Shown here: positions 1 through 9,300 of the stretch, one piece after another
How the letters are laid out: every line of letters starts with the position of its first letter
How positions within the stretch are numbered: position 1 is the stretch's first letter
From: Nemania diffusa
Taxonomy: Eukaryota > Ascomycota > Sordariomycetes > Xylariales > Xylariaceae
NCBI GenBank assembly: GCA_038501195.1
Contig: JBBPUQ010000003.1
Span: 744,001 to 808,000, forward strand
Direction of reading: 5' to 3'
DNA length: 64,000 nucleotides
The notes under the pieces: generated by a model
What the model was told of the DNA's origin: nothing
Database searches by the model: none
The model's input: the letters and a program-made list of their open reading frames with translations, nothing else
Translations under genes and position numbers: made by a program

Positions 1-328
1 GAGCAGTGTAAGTAGTACGTGCAGAATACCGAGCTACCAGGTATCTATGTAGGTAAGCTCCAGCTGCTTAGGTACGTCACTAGTAAGTGGGGATACAGTA
101 TAGCTTACCCCACTATTAACCAATAGGTAGGTACATGTAGGTACCTACTATGTGGGCAGATATCAAAATAGCAGTCCGTGTAGCGGTAGTCACAGCGCAG
201 GAAACTACGGGGTATACCTACATAGTTGAAGCTTGAATACCGTGTAATTCTTAGTACTAGGCATGAGAGGTGGGAGTCATAAGGCTTAATTGTTTTGATA
301 AATTCTATTGAGTAAAACCTAGTAAAAG
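1..328. other. Intergenic, no gene seen
   Basis: AT-rich, with several TAGGTA / TACCTACT-type motifs (for example 122-150). Short open frames here lack coding character. It ends at the 5' acceptor strand of the tRNA-like gene. Confidence 0.6.
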
Positions 329-436
329 CCCAAAGTAGTGTAGTTGGAAACACGCCAAGGTGACAGTTAGGCTCCTCGCTGAGGACCTAATCCCTTCGGG
401 GGCGGAGGAGTCCCAGGTTCGATCCCTGGCTTTGGG
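329..436 (+). tRNA. tRNA-like Pol III gene with an expanded middle (possible tRNA pseudogene)
   Basis: The ends are a textbook tRNA. The acceptor strand CCCAAAG (329-335) pairs perfectly with CTTTGGG (430-436). The D stem is GTGT/ACAC (338-341/350-353), with loop AGTTGGAA carrying the GG pair. The T arm is CCAGG-TTCGATC-CCTGG (413-429). The A box TAGTGTAGTTGG (336-347) and B box GGTTCGATCC fit Pol III consensus, and a T run follows. The middle is odd. If CCAAG/TTAGG (355-359/367-371, one A-A mismatch) is the anticodon stem, the anticodon reads GAC (valine, not normally used in eukaryotes). About 41 nt then separate it from the T stem, where a normal tRNA has 4-20. That insert can fold as a 10-bp hairpin (367-390) plus a C(UUCG)G hairpin (392-401), or as a CTCCTC/GAGGAG stem. 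Pol III promoter structure is well supported; a working tRNA identity is not. Confidence 0.55.
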
Positions 437-438
437 TA

Positions 439-445
439 TTTTTTT
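439..445 (+). terminator. Pol III T-run terminator
   Basis: Seven Ts begin 2 nt after the acceptor strand of the tRNA-like gene, as expected for Pol III termination. Confidence 0.6.
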
Positions 446-765
446 CTTCTTAACTACTAGCCTGCAGGTAACTGGCTTGGCTATGGGGGAGCGGACGGGG
501 ACCCCGCGTTGTCTAGATCCGAACTATGCGTGTATCTAAACCTGGGGTAGCTAGTACCTAAATATATGTAGGTAGTGGTAGTGCCTTTGTTATATATATT
601 ACCTACTTGATTTCTAGCTTAAGGCCCTCAAGTCGACTTGCTTATCTATCCCCCTAAGATACAACTTAAAAAAGCGACTTGGGAGTTAGTCATATTGTTC
701 TTTATACATACAACCTGTTTTAAGAGCAGTTTCTAGAGATCCAGCCTCTCAACCTCTCGAACTTA
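446..765. other. Intergenic; 3' flank of the SDR gene
   Basis: AT-rich, with TAGGTA-type motifs around 555-605. It holds the 3' flank of the minus-strand SDR gene. No coding frame supported. Confidence 0.5.
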
Positions 766-1662
766 TCAGACCACCACCCGGAAATTCAAGAGATTGCCTT
801 CCACGATCTCGGCCTTCTTGCTCTCGAGCTCTTCCATATCCCAGTTCACACTGATGAATCTCCCATTCAACCACGGCCGATACTCCCTACTTAGCCACAC
901 GATTGTGTGTGCCGGGAGTACGGGCTCATCGACAAGCACCGCATGCATCTCCTCGGGCATATTCAATGCAAGCTCGGTCCTGACGCCGCCGGGGTGGATG
1001 GAGAAACAGACAATCCCTTGCTTCTCATACTCGCTCGCGATGAACTCGGCGAGACGGCACACCACGAACTTGCTGGACTGGTAGCCCGACGCGCCGTGTC
1101 GCACGCCTATGGCCCCGTAACTCGACACCAGGATGCTCGTCTTCGTCTCGCTCTTCAGCAGCAGCGGGATGAACGAGTGGTTGAGCAGATACGTGCCCTT
1201 GACGTTGATCTCGTAAGTCTTCCACCACTCGGCCGGGTTCGACTCGGCCACCGGCGCCCACTGCTCCAGGTTGCCTGCGTTGCAGACTAGGACGTCCAGC
1301 GTACCTCCGAACGCCTCGCTGATTTTGTCGGCCGCGGCTTGGACGCTCTCTTCTGACGTCACGTCGAGCTTGAGCGCGAGGACCTGTGGCGCACTCTTGC
1401 CTGCGTCAGCCGCGGCCTTCGCCATCTCCTCTACCAAGCTAGACAGATCCGAGCGTGCGCCGATGGCAATATTGCTGCATCCAGACTGAGCTAAGGCTAG
1501 CGCTGCTTCTCTACCGATTCCCTTTGATGCGCCGGCTATGAAGACTGATTTTCCAGCGAGGTTGCTCTTATCGAGCGCGATGAAGGGGTAGGTATCGGTG
1601 TGGATAGTGGTGGTAAATGTATTGAAGGCGGTAAGGTTCGCCCATGGGGTGTTGGTGGTCAT
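766..1662 (-). CDS. Short-chain dehydrogenase/reductase (SDR), cytosolic
   Basis: A single-exon 298-residue protein of classical SDR length with an N-terminal extension of about 40 residues. Seen directly: the dinucleotide-binding loop AGASKGIG (43-50), an acidic residue after beta-4 in LKLDVT (around 100), NAG (128-130), the active-site serine in LVSSYG (180-181), the catalytic pair YQSSK (Y194, K198), and PGGVRTE (224-230), the usual post-catalytic turn. SDRs of this type reduce or oxidise a carbonyl/alcohol with NAD(P)H; the substrate cannot be read from the sequence. There is no signal peptide or membrane segment, so it is probably cytosolic. It stands alone: the nearest gene (4155) is 2.5 kb away and divergent, so no metabolic cluster is implied. 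The start was chosen because the frame is open from this ATG and the Rossmann fold begins about 38 residues later. Confidence 0.9.
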   Translation of the reverse strand: MTTNTPWANLTAFNTFTTTIHTDTYPFIALDKSNLAGKSVFIAGASKGIGREAALALAQSGCSNIAIGARSDLSSLVEEMAKAAADAGKSAPQVLALKLDVTSEESVQAAADKISEAFGGTLDVLVCNAGNLEQWAPVAESNPAEWWKTYEINVKGTYLLNHSFIPLLLKSETKTSILVSSYGAIGVRHGASGYQSSKFVVCRLAEFIASEYEKQGIVCFSIHPGGVRTELALNMPEEMHAVLVDEPVLPAHTIVWLSREYRPWLNGRFISVNWDMEELESKKAEIVEGNLLNFRVVV

Positions 1663-1780
1663 GTTGAATTAATTTGATTACGTGACAATCTATGCGTTGA
1701 GCTTGTAGATGCAGAAAAAAACGTGTAGAACGATGTTGATGTGAGCGTCTTTCGAAAGAGATAGAAGCTTCAACCTCTTA

Positions 1781-1838
1781 TGTAGTAATCCCCTCTATCT
1801 GGTGTGTAATGTAGTAATCCCCTCTATCTAGTGTGTAA
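1781..1838. repeat. Tandem duplication, 2 x 29 nt
   Basis: Two adjacent 29-nt units (1781-1809 and 1810-1838) differ at one position (G/A in the CTATCTRGTG part). They lie about 120 nt upstream of the SDR start codon, in its probable promoter. Confidence 0.85.
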
Positions 1839-3927
1839 TGCTTACCCAATCATGGCAGTCCAGGAAATCGGGCATTACCTATGTAGGTGTTAAGGTTTCA
1901 TGAGAGTTATCTCCTCACTGCCTCCAACCTTGAGCTCCAAACACCCACTGCTTAACTCCAGTTTTAAGTGTCATGTGCACGCATGTCTACTAGTCCCGGT
2001 TTTAAATATCGAACATAGTCGTCGCATAGTTGTCGCATAGTCGGTATATCCATGGCCTATGCGAGTAGAGTTGACGATCATTCCGATCGATAGGTGGTAC
2101 CGGCTTTTTTTGCGGGGGTCCGGAGCCTCCGAATGATACCTTCGGCACTTGGGTCTGAGAAGTGCGGAGAGTCCTGTACTTAAGCATCGGCCGTCGGAAA
2201 TAAGTACTTCCTGTTATGGTAATTCTTCGGCCGTAAGCCCGTAAGCCCATTCTGGACGGCATTAACAAAACCCAACACCCGACATCTCCGTTGCCGATCA
2301 CGGTGGGCGCCTCTCTAGAGCATTTAAAAAGCCACCTCATCTCGTTAAGTCAATACACATGTGTTCATTACACATATTTTCTATTGTACTTGAACAGAGT
2401 CACACGGAGGAAGACTTGAGGCCGGTTACGTACTTGAGGATTTTAGGGGCATGCTGGGTGCGGCAGGTGCGAAGATCATAACCTATTTATATCCGGTCCA
2501 TAAGCGGGCTGTCAAGCGGGTTACCGCCCGCTATGGATAGAACCTCCCCAAAGCATCAGTGCCTACTCTACAGTCTATCTACATACAGATTAGGTGTTTA
2601 AAGATCGACACGGAAGATCAGCACCTCAGCCTGGGCGTTCGTCCGGATCTACAGTGGTGTGCCTGATAGCCCACGTGCAGACCTTGATGAGACCTAAAGC
2701 TTAACACTACTGGTGTATATAAGCCTCAGCGTTGCGTTCGGAATTAGGCTCGTTCACGAGGCTACGTAACAGCCGAGGGTTGAGCTCTCTATTCAATACA
2801 ATTTCTTTTCGGATGGCCCTGCACTGCCTCCTCCTCAAAATGAAACGGGGTGATGGATACTAAATGCGGGATTAGCAGCGAAGTCGCGGCCCGCAGCTAC
2901 ATCGCCCTTAAACTGCGAGGCTTTTCCTTGAGCCAATCGGCCTCGAACCTCGTCATCGACCTCGCTATTCATGATGTTCTTCCGATGGATGGCTCTGGTG
3001 TGCTAGAATTAAGAGCGGGGTTGTGAAATGTACGAGATCGTTTCTACTGTACACATGGGAGCTATATATAGTGGGAGTACCTAATACCTAAGGGCGAGCA
3101 CCAGGAATCAATCCTGTCCGGCAGTAGGTAAAGAGGCCTTACTAACAAGGACTAACATATGGTGTTTGAATCCTGCAGGATCACTTAAACGCTTGCCTGT
3201 TCGGGCGGTCTTCCAGCCACGGTCTCACGTGAGAATACGATTATGAACCAAGCTACCTTTTTGAGCCTCTAGGCACGTCAAATGAGAGAGGGTCAAACGA
3301 TGATTTGAAATATCACGCTATTTCTGAGGCTACTGTACCTGACGCCAGCTCACAGTTCCGCATCCCAGTAAGTTGTACCTGCATGCTGCACGAAATCCAG
3401 CGCCATGGACCACCATGGTTAAAGCATAATGTCTGCATTAATCTAGTACCTACTTAAGGTAAAAATGGACCTGGGCATGTGGAGTTCGGCAGTCATGATA
3501 TATCTGAGAAACTGTAGATTGGCTGATTGCGCTCACCTCGTAGATCATACTAATCCTTGACGACTAGGTACTGGGATCACATCAACGGCCGTTGCTGTGG
3601 TTTTCACCATGAGACATGGAACGTTACTGTCCCATTCAGCGAGTGACCTTGAAACTCCCAGTCGAAAATAGGTAACGAGGGATAGCTAGCAGGTAGCAGG
3701 ATGAAATGACGGGGACAACGGAGTTGGTTTACCTGCCAAATTGGCAGGTGACATGTTTCCATACATCCTCAAGCAGAACTACACCGATCCTTTCACCACA
3801 GGCGAAGCCGTGTGCAGATGCTGTATCAATACTGAGGCGTAGCACACTCCCTTTCTTCCGATGAAGTTGTGCAGCCCATCGGGCGGCCTGGTGTGGGATG
3901 GGCTAGGACTTTACAACGCGAGGTGAA

Positions 3928-3935
3928 TATAAATA
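3928..3935 (+). promoter_or_regulatory. TATA box of the DPBB secreted-protein gene
   Basis: TATAAATA lies 227 nt upstream of the ATG at 4155 and is followed by a pyrimidine-rich leader (about 3960-4060). This arrangement is common for strongly regulated fungal genes for secreted proteins. Confidence 0.5.
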
Positions 3936-4154
3936 CGATTCGCCTCGCCCTCGTTGATCGACCTTTTCTCTTGCACCATCAGCTTCGATATCTCGACTGC
4001 CATCACCGAACTAGTTCATTCATTCACTTTTTCGCTTCGCTTCATCGTCACTCTTTACTATAAACGTATCCGCGATACCAACAACAGTCCTCGCCACAGA
4101 CAGCCTACCGAGCACCCCACAAGCAACCCAGCAAGCAAAACCAAGCAATCCAAA

Positions 4155-4565
4155 ATGCAGTCCTTCTCCAAGATCGTCCTCGCCATCGCCGCCGCGGCCA
4201 GCCTCGTCTCCGCCGCCCCGGCCTCAGCAGCAACAGCGCTCTCAGCCCGTCAGACCATGAGCGGCGACCTGACCTACTACACCCCCGGCCTCGGCGCCTG
4301 CGGCGTGTACAGCACCGAGTCGGACGCGATCGCGGCGCTGTCGTGGCAGCTCTTCGACCAGTACACGCCCAACGGCAACCCCAACCTCAACACGCTCTGC
4401 GGCCGCCAGATCCAGATCAGCCTCGGCGGCCGCACCGCGACCGTCACCGTCGCCGACCGCTGCGAGGGCTGCCAGTACGGCGACCTCGACGTCCCCGTCG
4501 CCGTCTTCGGCGAGCTCGCCGACCCCGCCATCGGCCGCACCAAGATGACCTGGACCTGGCTGTAG
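4155..4565 (+). CDS. Secreted RlpA-like / barwin-type double-psi beta-barrel protein
   Basis: 136 residues. Residues 1-20 form a signal peptide: MQSFSK, then an Ala/Val/Ile core ending SLVSAAPA. The mature part opens with GDLTYYTPGLGACG and closes with DRCEGCQYGDLDVPVAVF and LADPAIGRTKMTW, the hallmark pattern of small fungal single-domain DPBB (RlpA-like) proteins, with four conserved cysteines (GACG, TLCG, DRCEGC). Relatives are secreted and include expansin-like, barwin-like and protease-inhibitor-like proteins. The Asp of YGDLDV matches the acidic residue kept in expansin-type barrels, but there is no C-terminal cellulose-binding domain, so wall loosening should not be assumed. The frame is open further upstream to 3954, but this ATG was chosen for its A-rich context and the signal peptide. 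Its third codon positions are strongly G/C, so large antisense frames overlap it. Confidence 0.88.
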   Translation: MQSFSKIVLAIAAAASLVSAAPASAATALSARQTMSGDLTYYTPGLGACGVYSTESDAIAALSWQLFDQYTPNGNPNLNTLCGRQIQISLGGRTATVTVADRCEGCQYGDLDVPVAVFGELADPAIGRTKMTWTWL

Positions 4566-5752
4566 ATGCCTCGTCCTGCCCCGCCGGGCAAACTGGCTTC
4601 TGGGGCCTGGAAGGGCTGGGAGGTTCACCTCGAAAAAAAGTGGAGGGGAGATAGGGGTATAGGTCGGGACAAATAGACGGATGAGTGTTTTGGTTTGTTT
4701 GTCTCTTGCGAGCTGGATCTCTTTCGGGTACCTGGTACTCATCAATAGACTGTTGTGTGGTCGTGGTCGTGCTTGTCGTTGCTGGTGTTGATTCTCTGTA
4801 TATATACACTTAGTCGCTCGCTCAGTCGCTCCCTCGGATATATCAAGTACTATTGTATTACTACCGCACCTCATGTTGTTCTAAGTGTATTTTCGCAGTG
4901 TTCGTCTTTTCCTGTATGTGTTTAGCCATGTGCAGGCCACTAATTTCTACGATAAATGCGCAAACATTAGATAGTGTAGTACCAAAAGCGTTACCTAGGA
5001 GCCACATTAAGTAGTATATCCTCGTGTCGGATTATTTCAAGTTGCTTAAAGGAATGAGCTAACTTAACCTCGATAGGGATGTCGAAGCTTGACAGGAGCA
5101 ATATATTTAGTGATAGGAACCTAATCTTGTCTGCGAGATTTGGTAGCTGGTAAATGTAGGTAGAGAGATATTTTTGATAAAAATAACCCGAGTACTTAAT
5201 TACGAGGTTTCCCTTGTTGGCGAGGAGAACTAGTATGCGAGATAACCCGGATCGTTGACCCGGCTAATGCTATGGACTGTAAGCTGAGCCGACTAATCAC
5301 AGACAGGAGAAATGCCAAGTCATATATAGTTGGACAAGAAGATGGTAGCCGAACAACGAAACTTTCCAAGTTCCGTTAATAGTAATATCAATTATACAGT
5401 TACGAATATATAGTCCGCGAGCGTGAACCTCAAATCTCCACTATGTTCAGCTATACACAATGTAGGTAGTAGAACAATGGTATCGTTATATACGAGGCAG
5501 ATATATACCAAACGCCATTGTCATTGAAGAAGATGTCGGAAAAAATGGCATCTTTGAATGATCTATCCGGTCCGTCAGCACTTGACATCACCGTTTGCTC
5601 CCCAGGCGCTGAAAATATCGGGTGAAGTAGATGTAAGCATTCGATCATGAATCGTGCATGAAAATTTATCCAGATCCAGTCGCATGATACGTAACAGTAT
5701 TTGATGCTCGGATTGAGAAACAATGAAGGCGCGGGGTGGCGTCAAACATTGC
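4566..5752. other. 3' region of the DPBB gene and convergent intergenic DNA
   Basis: Holds the 3' flanks of two convergent genes. A TGTATATA (4797-4804) lies 232 nt after the DPBB stop codon and could be a PUF site if transcribed. From 4900 on it is AT-rich. No coding frame supported. Confidence 0.5.
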
Positions 5753-6325
5753 TCATGCGAATTGCGATCGATTCTTTTCTTTTAGTCCACCAATACGATC
5801 CATGTCGATAGAGTAAAAGGAATTGTTGCCTTCCTTTTCATAGGCGGGTAGTTGGTCCTCTTTGAGGGGTTCAAGGCCAATTGTCGTCTCACCCACGCGG
5901 ACAAGAAGGACTCGGCCATTCTTCTGGCGGCCGAATTCATCTTGCTCATCCGGAAATGTGATGTGAATCTCAGGGACATTGGTGGGCGAATGCGGTGGTG
6001 CGTTAGGGTCACTGAGCATCGGACGGCCATTGATTACAACGATGCTCGATTTGCCCTCGGGGGTTTGGATAGTTAACCGGCGGGTGTTTCGGCCGGCTTC
6101 GTACTCAATGTCGTTGTACTTGGGAAGTGTCTGATCAAGGAGCTGTTGTCGCCGGCGGTGTCGTTGGAGCATCAAGAGAGTTCCAACTAGGACCAGACCA
6201 AACAAGGCAAGACCCAGCAGAGTGAGGGTAGCGTTGATGGCTGAATCCCAGGTGTCCGAGTCGTCGAGGTCGCGGACTGCAAGGACAGACTTGCCGCGGG
6301 CAACGATGGTGCGGATGGATTCCAT
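5753..6325 (-). CDS. Single-pass membrane protein with two LPxY motifs, function unknown
   Basis: 190 residues, one exon. Residues 1-30 are polar. One hydrophobic segment (about 33-53, NATLTLLGLALFGLVLVG) is followed at once by a basic stop-transfer cluster, QRHRRRQ, which by the positive-inside rule puts the C-terminal about 135 residues in the cytosol. That tail carries LPKY (67-70) and LPAY (159-162). LPxY and PPxY are the motifs bound by WW domains of Rsp5/NEDD4 ubiquitin ligases, and many fungal Rsp5 adaptors are small membrane proteins with such motifs. This is inference from short motifs, not homology. I do not recognise a named domain, although the tail (IQTPEGKSSIVVINGRP and EIHITFPDE) looks like a small beta-rich fold. 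The leader up to about 6850 is purine-rich on the plus strand (CT-rich on the sense strand), typical of a fungal promoter/leader. Confidence 0.75.
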   Translation of the reverse strand: MESIRTIVARGKSVLAVRDLDDSDTWDSAINATLTLLGLALFGLVLVGTLLMLQRHRRRQQLLDQTLPKYNDIEYEAGRNTRRLTIQTPEGKSSIVVINGRPMLSDPNAPPHSPTNVPEIHITFPDEQDEFGRQKNGRVLLVRVGETTIGLEPLKEDQLPAYEKEGNNSFYSIDMDRIGGLKEKNRSQFA

Positions 6326-9300
6326 GTTGATGTATGTTCGTTTGCAAATGTAACAAGTCCAATAGGTGCGTTATGCCAGACGCTCGTCTCTTGGAGACCA
6401 AGTTCAATAGGGGACGGGACTAGAAAGACGACATGTTAATACCTCGCGGTCCCATATAAGGCAGCAGTGGCAGAGGCTGCACTATTGGCTCTGAGGCTTT
6501 TAAAAGCCAGAGCAAATGGCATACCAAGACACTGGCGGGTGTGGCGCAACCTACGGAAGGGAGCAAGCTCCAGATATTGAATTGGCAATTCCAAAGAAAG
6601 GACTGGACGGGCTCAACTTAAAGAGTGAAGTTGAGACCAGTTGAATGAATGAATGAGTGAAAGAATGACTGCCCAAGGAAGGGAGGAGACGTAGAGTTAG
6701 TGAGAGGACGGCTAGGAAGCCCAAAGGAGTGAGACACGCAAACGACAGCGACAACGTGGCGACGATGAGGATCGTGAAGAAGAGAAAGGAGAAAGGAGAG
6801 TCCGGAGGAATGAATGAAATGGAGGTCGTGTGCTGGCTGCCCCCTGTGGAGCCCCCTGGCCTAACAGAGCTACCTAGGTAGATGAGATGGTGGTTGAGTC
6901 TGGTGACTGTCTGCCAACTAGTTACGACTCCAGCAGCGGCTCCTTGTCTACGCGCGCAAGCTCCTTGGCTAGTTCACTTTATGATTGGCTCATATATATC
7001 TGTGGGCCAGGCACAGCAGTCTGATTGGCTATAGTGGGTCAGCGCACTTAGCAAGCCAGGATATACCATCCAATTGCAATGCTTCGCTTGTAAGTGTGTG
7101 GGGAATCATTTATTACCCTTTATTAGGCCCCTAGCATATAGAACTGTAGATAAGAAATAAGCTGGCGCGAGTCTTATCGTGGGCAACCATTTATGCAGCA
7201 AGTAAGTTAACACCTCAACACTATTGGTAGATTCTTTTTAAGATGTTCTTGTCTTGTGGTGTTGGGAGACAACTTTGTCATTCCCAAACTTTCTATGGCT
7301 TCCACATTGATAGAGGAGTTTCTCTGGTGACAAGTATAGATAGGCACGGTTCTTACTCGGCGCTACCGCCTCGTCTGATGTCCATCTTGTTGGTGTAATC
7401 GTGTAATTGAGGCATATTGACCACATTGGTCTCTTATTCGGCTACAGGATCCGTATCTTGGCGGGGAAATATGGTGATACCTACTACTAATAGGCACACT
7501 CAATATGCTTCTATAACTCACCGTGTTACAAGTGTTGCCTACGGTGACGTACGATGAGCCACCCACGACTCTCCCCGCCTGCCGAGCTTGAAGAAGCACC
7601 AGCAACAGTGCCTTAATTGGCTCGGGGGAGTTCGCTCCTCAGGATTATACTCTGCTACTCTGCTATCAGCATCAGCATCAGTGCTGCGCCGTCGAGTCTT
7701 AGTTCCTATCAATATAATTGAAGCCCTCCGCGCTTTAGTATTCTAGACTAACTTTCCAAGGCATCAACCAAGACACGGCACTGTGCTGCAGCCGAATATT
7801 GTGCCGAAGATCAATAACACGCCTGCCTCTGTCTATTTTGGACAAAGTACTGTTATCATCTTTGTCTACAATCATAGTGGCTTCTTAAGTCTATAGAAAT
7901 GCGCTTCTCTTGACTGTTGGTGCTGTATCGCACACAGTTGACGTTTCTGTCACTGGCTGGTTGCAAGGTCTGCGTTAAGCCGTGGGACAATGGCCTGATG
8001 CACAGTATCAGGATCAATAACGCGTCGTTTCTGGTGTCTAGTGACAGCATGTATATGTTCATCTGTCCTACCCACCGGCTGGCAGCACAACGAACGCCAC
8101 GATCTGCCCAATAGTCTGGGTTGAATAAGCCGAAGTTCATCAGCAAGCGACTTGTACACAAGTGGTCACTTTATGTTAAACGTACTGCAAGGAGTGCTAG
8201 GGCATGGCGATCTGTCTCACGCAGTGACTCACGCTGCTAAGTGCAACTTAATGGGTATTGCTTCTCATAAGTTTCTTTTGTATCTCTCCGTGCAGTGCCG
8301 AGGGGATCTGAGCCTGGAAGTTTGTGGTCTTGCACAGGACTTTTAACCCAATCACTTGCCTCATAGAGCGAGGAATTTACAGCTCACAGCTATCCTGTCA
8401 AGACGATCTTGACTGCTGTGTAACTGTACTGATGTGTCAAAAGCAAGCAGAAACGCTCTCAATGACCTAGTGCGTAGCTTAGGCAGACGGTCTTGTACTA
8501 CGCGTGGTCAACAGACGAGGGTTGTTCTCGAGTGAAACTAAACATTCTTTGAGTATGCAGGGATGAGGGCCGGCAAAGGCAGATATTGGTCAGAATTCCC
8601 AATACTGCGCTTCATTCTTGCAATAGATGACTCTGGGGCCTTGTCATGGTCTTAGCAGTAGCCAGTCGGATGCCATGAGAGGATTGGATCGTTGAATAGT
8701 GGCATTTCACAGTGGTCATCGGCGAAAGCAACTTGCAACAGAATCATACCGGCCAGCACATATCTACCTAGTCATGGAAGCACACAGCACACAACAAGCT
8801 CACCGAGCAAACCTCACGCGCGGCGTTACTACATTCATCATTGGTCGCTTGTGTCTCCCTCCTCCCTTATTACCACGTCTTCCTGGGGTCGGGCAACTCG
8901 ACCCAAGTGTACAGACAGGACTATTAGCTGAAACAACCATGCAGAGCAACAGCTACATAGTGGAGGGCTGCCACTAGTTTTCGTAGAAAAAAACGCCAAC
9001 TTTAATCCAACGGTGGTCATAGTTCGTAGTTTATTTGCACGAGGAAGTGCAGTCTTGCCAATAGCCTGTCGTGCCGAATTGTCGAGAGCTTGATAGGAAG
9101 TGCCATCATCACCTTAGACAATCGAGATCCACAGCTGAGTGATCTGCGGTCTGTTGTCCATAGGTGCACTACATGTGTACATCTGCCCCCTGTACTACGA
9201 GGTCATTATATTGAATGTGTACGCAGTACACACGATGTTACAGACGGGTAGAGAGACTCAGGACATGCCAATTTCATCGTGAATATTTCATCTGCGCACT

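Larger units (their letters stand above)
1663..4154. other. 2.5 kb divergent intergenic region
   Basis: Lies between the divergent SDR and DPBB genes. It contains a two-copy tandem repeat (1781-1838) and a TATA box close to the DPBB gene (3928-3935). The 112-residue minus frame at 2002-2340 has no recognisable domain. I see no convincing exon. Confidence 0.5.

Noticed and set aside
354..436. tRNA starting at GCCAAGG (354) instead of 329
   Set aside because: Its acceptor would have a G-G mismatch and no D arm; the start at 329 gives perfect acceptor and D-stem pairing and a consensus A box.
4242..4874. 210-residue minus-strand frame opposite the DPBB gene
   Set aside because: Composition (Arg/Gly/Ala/Asp runs) is that of the antisense of a G/C-rich third-position gene; no domain or start context.
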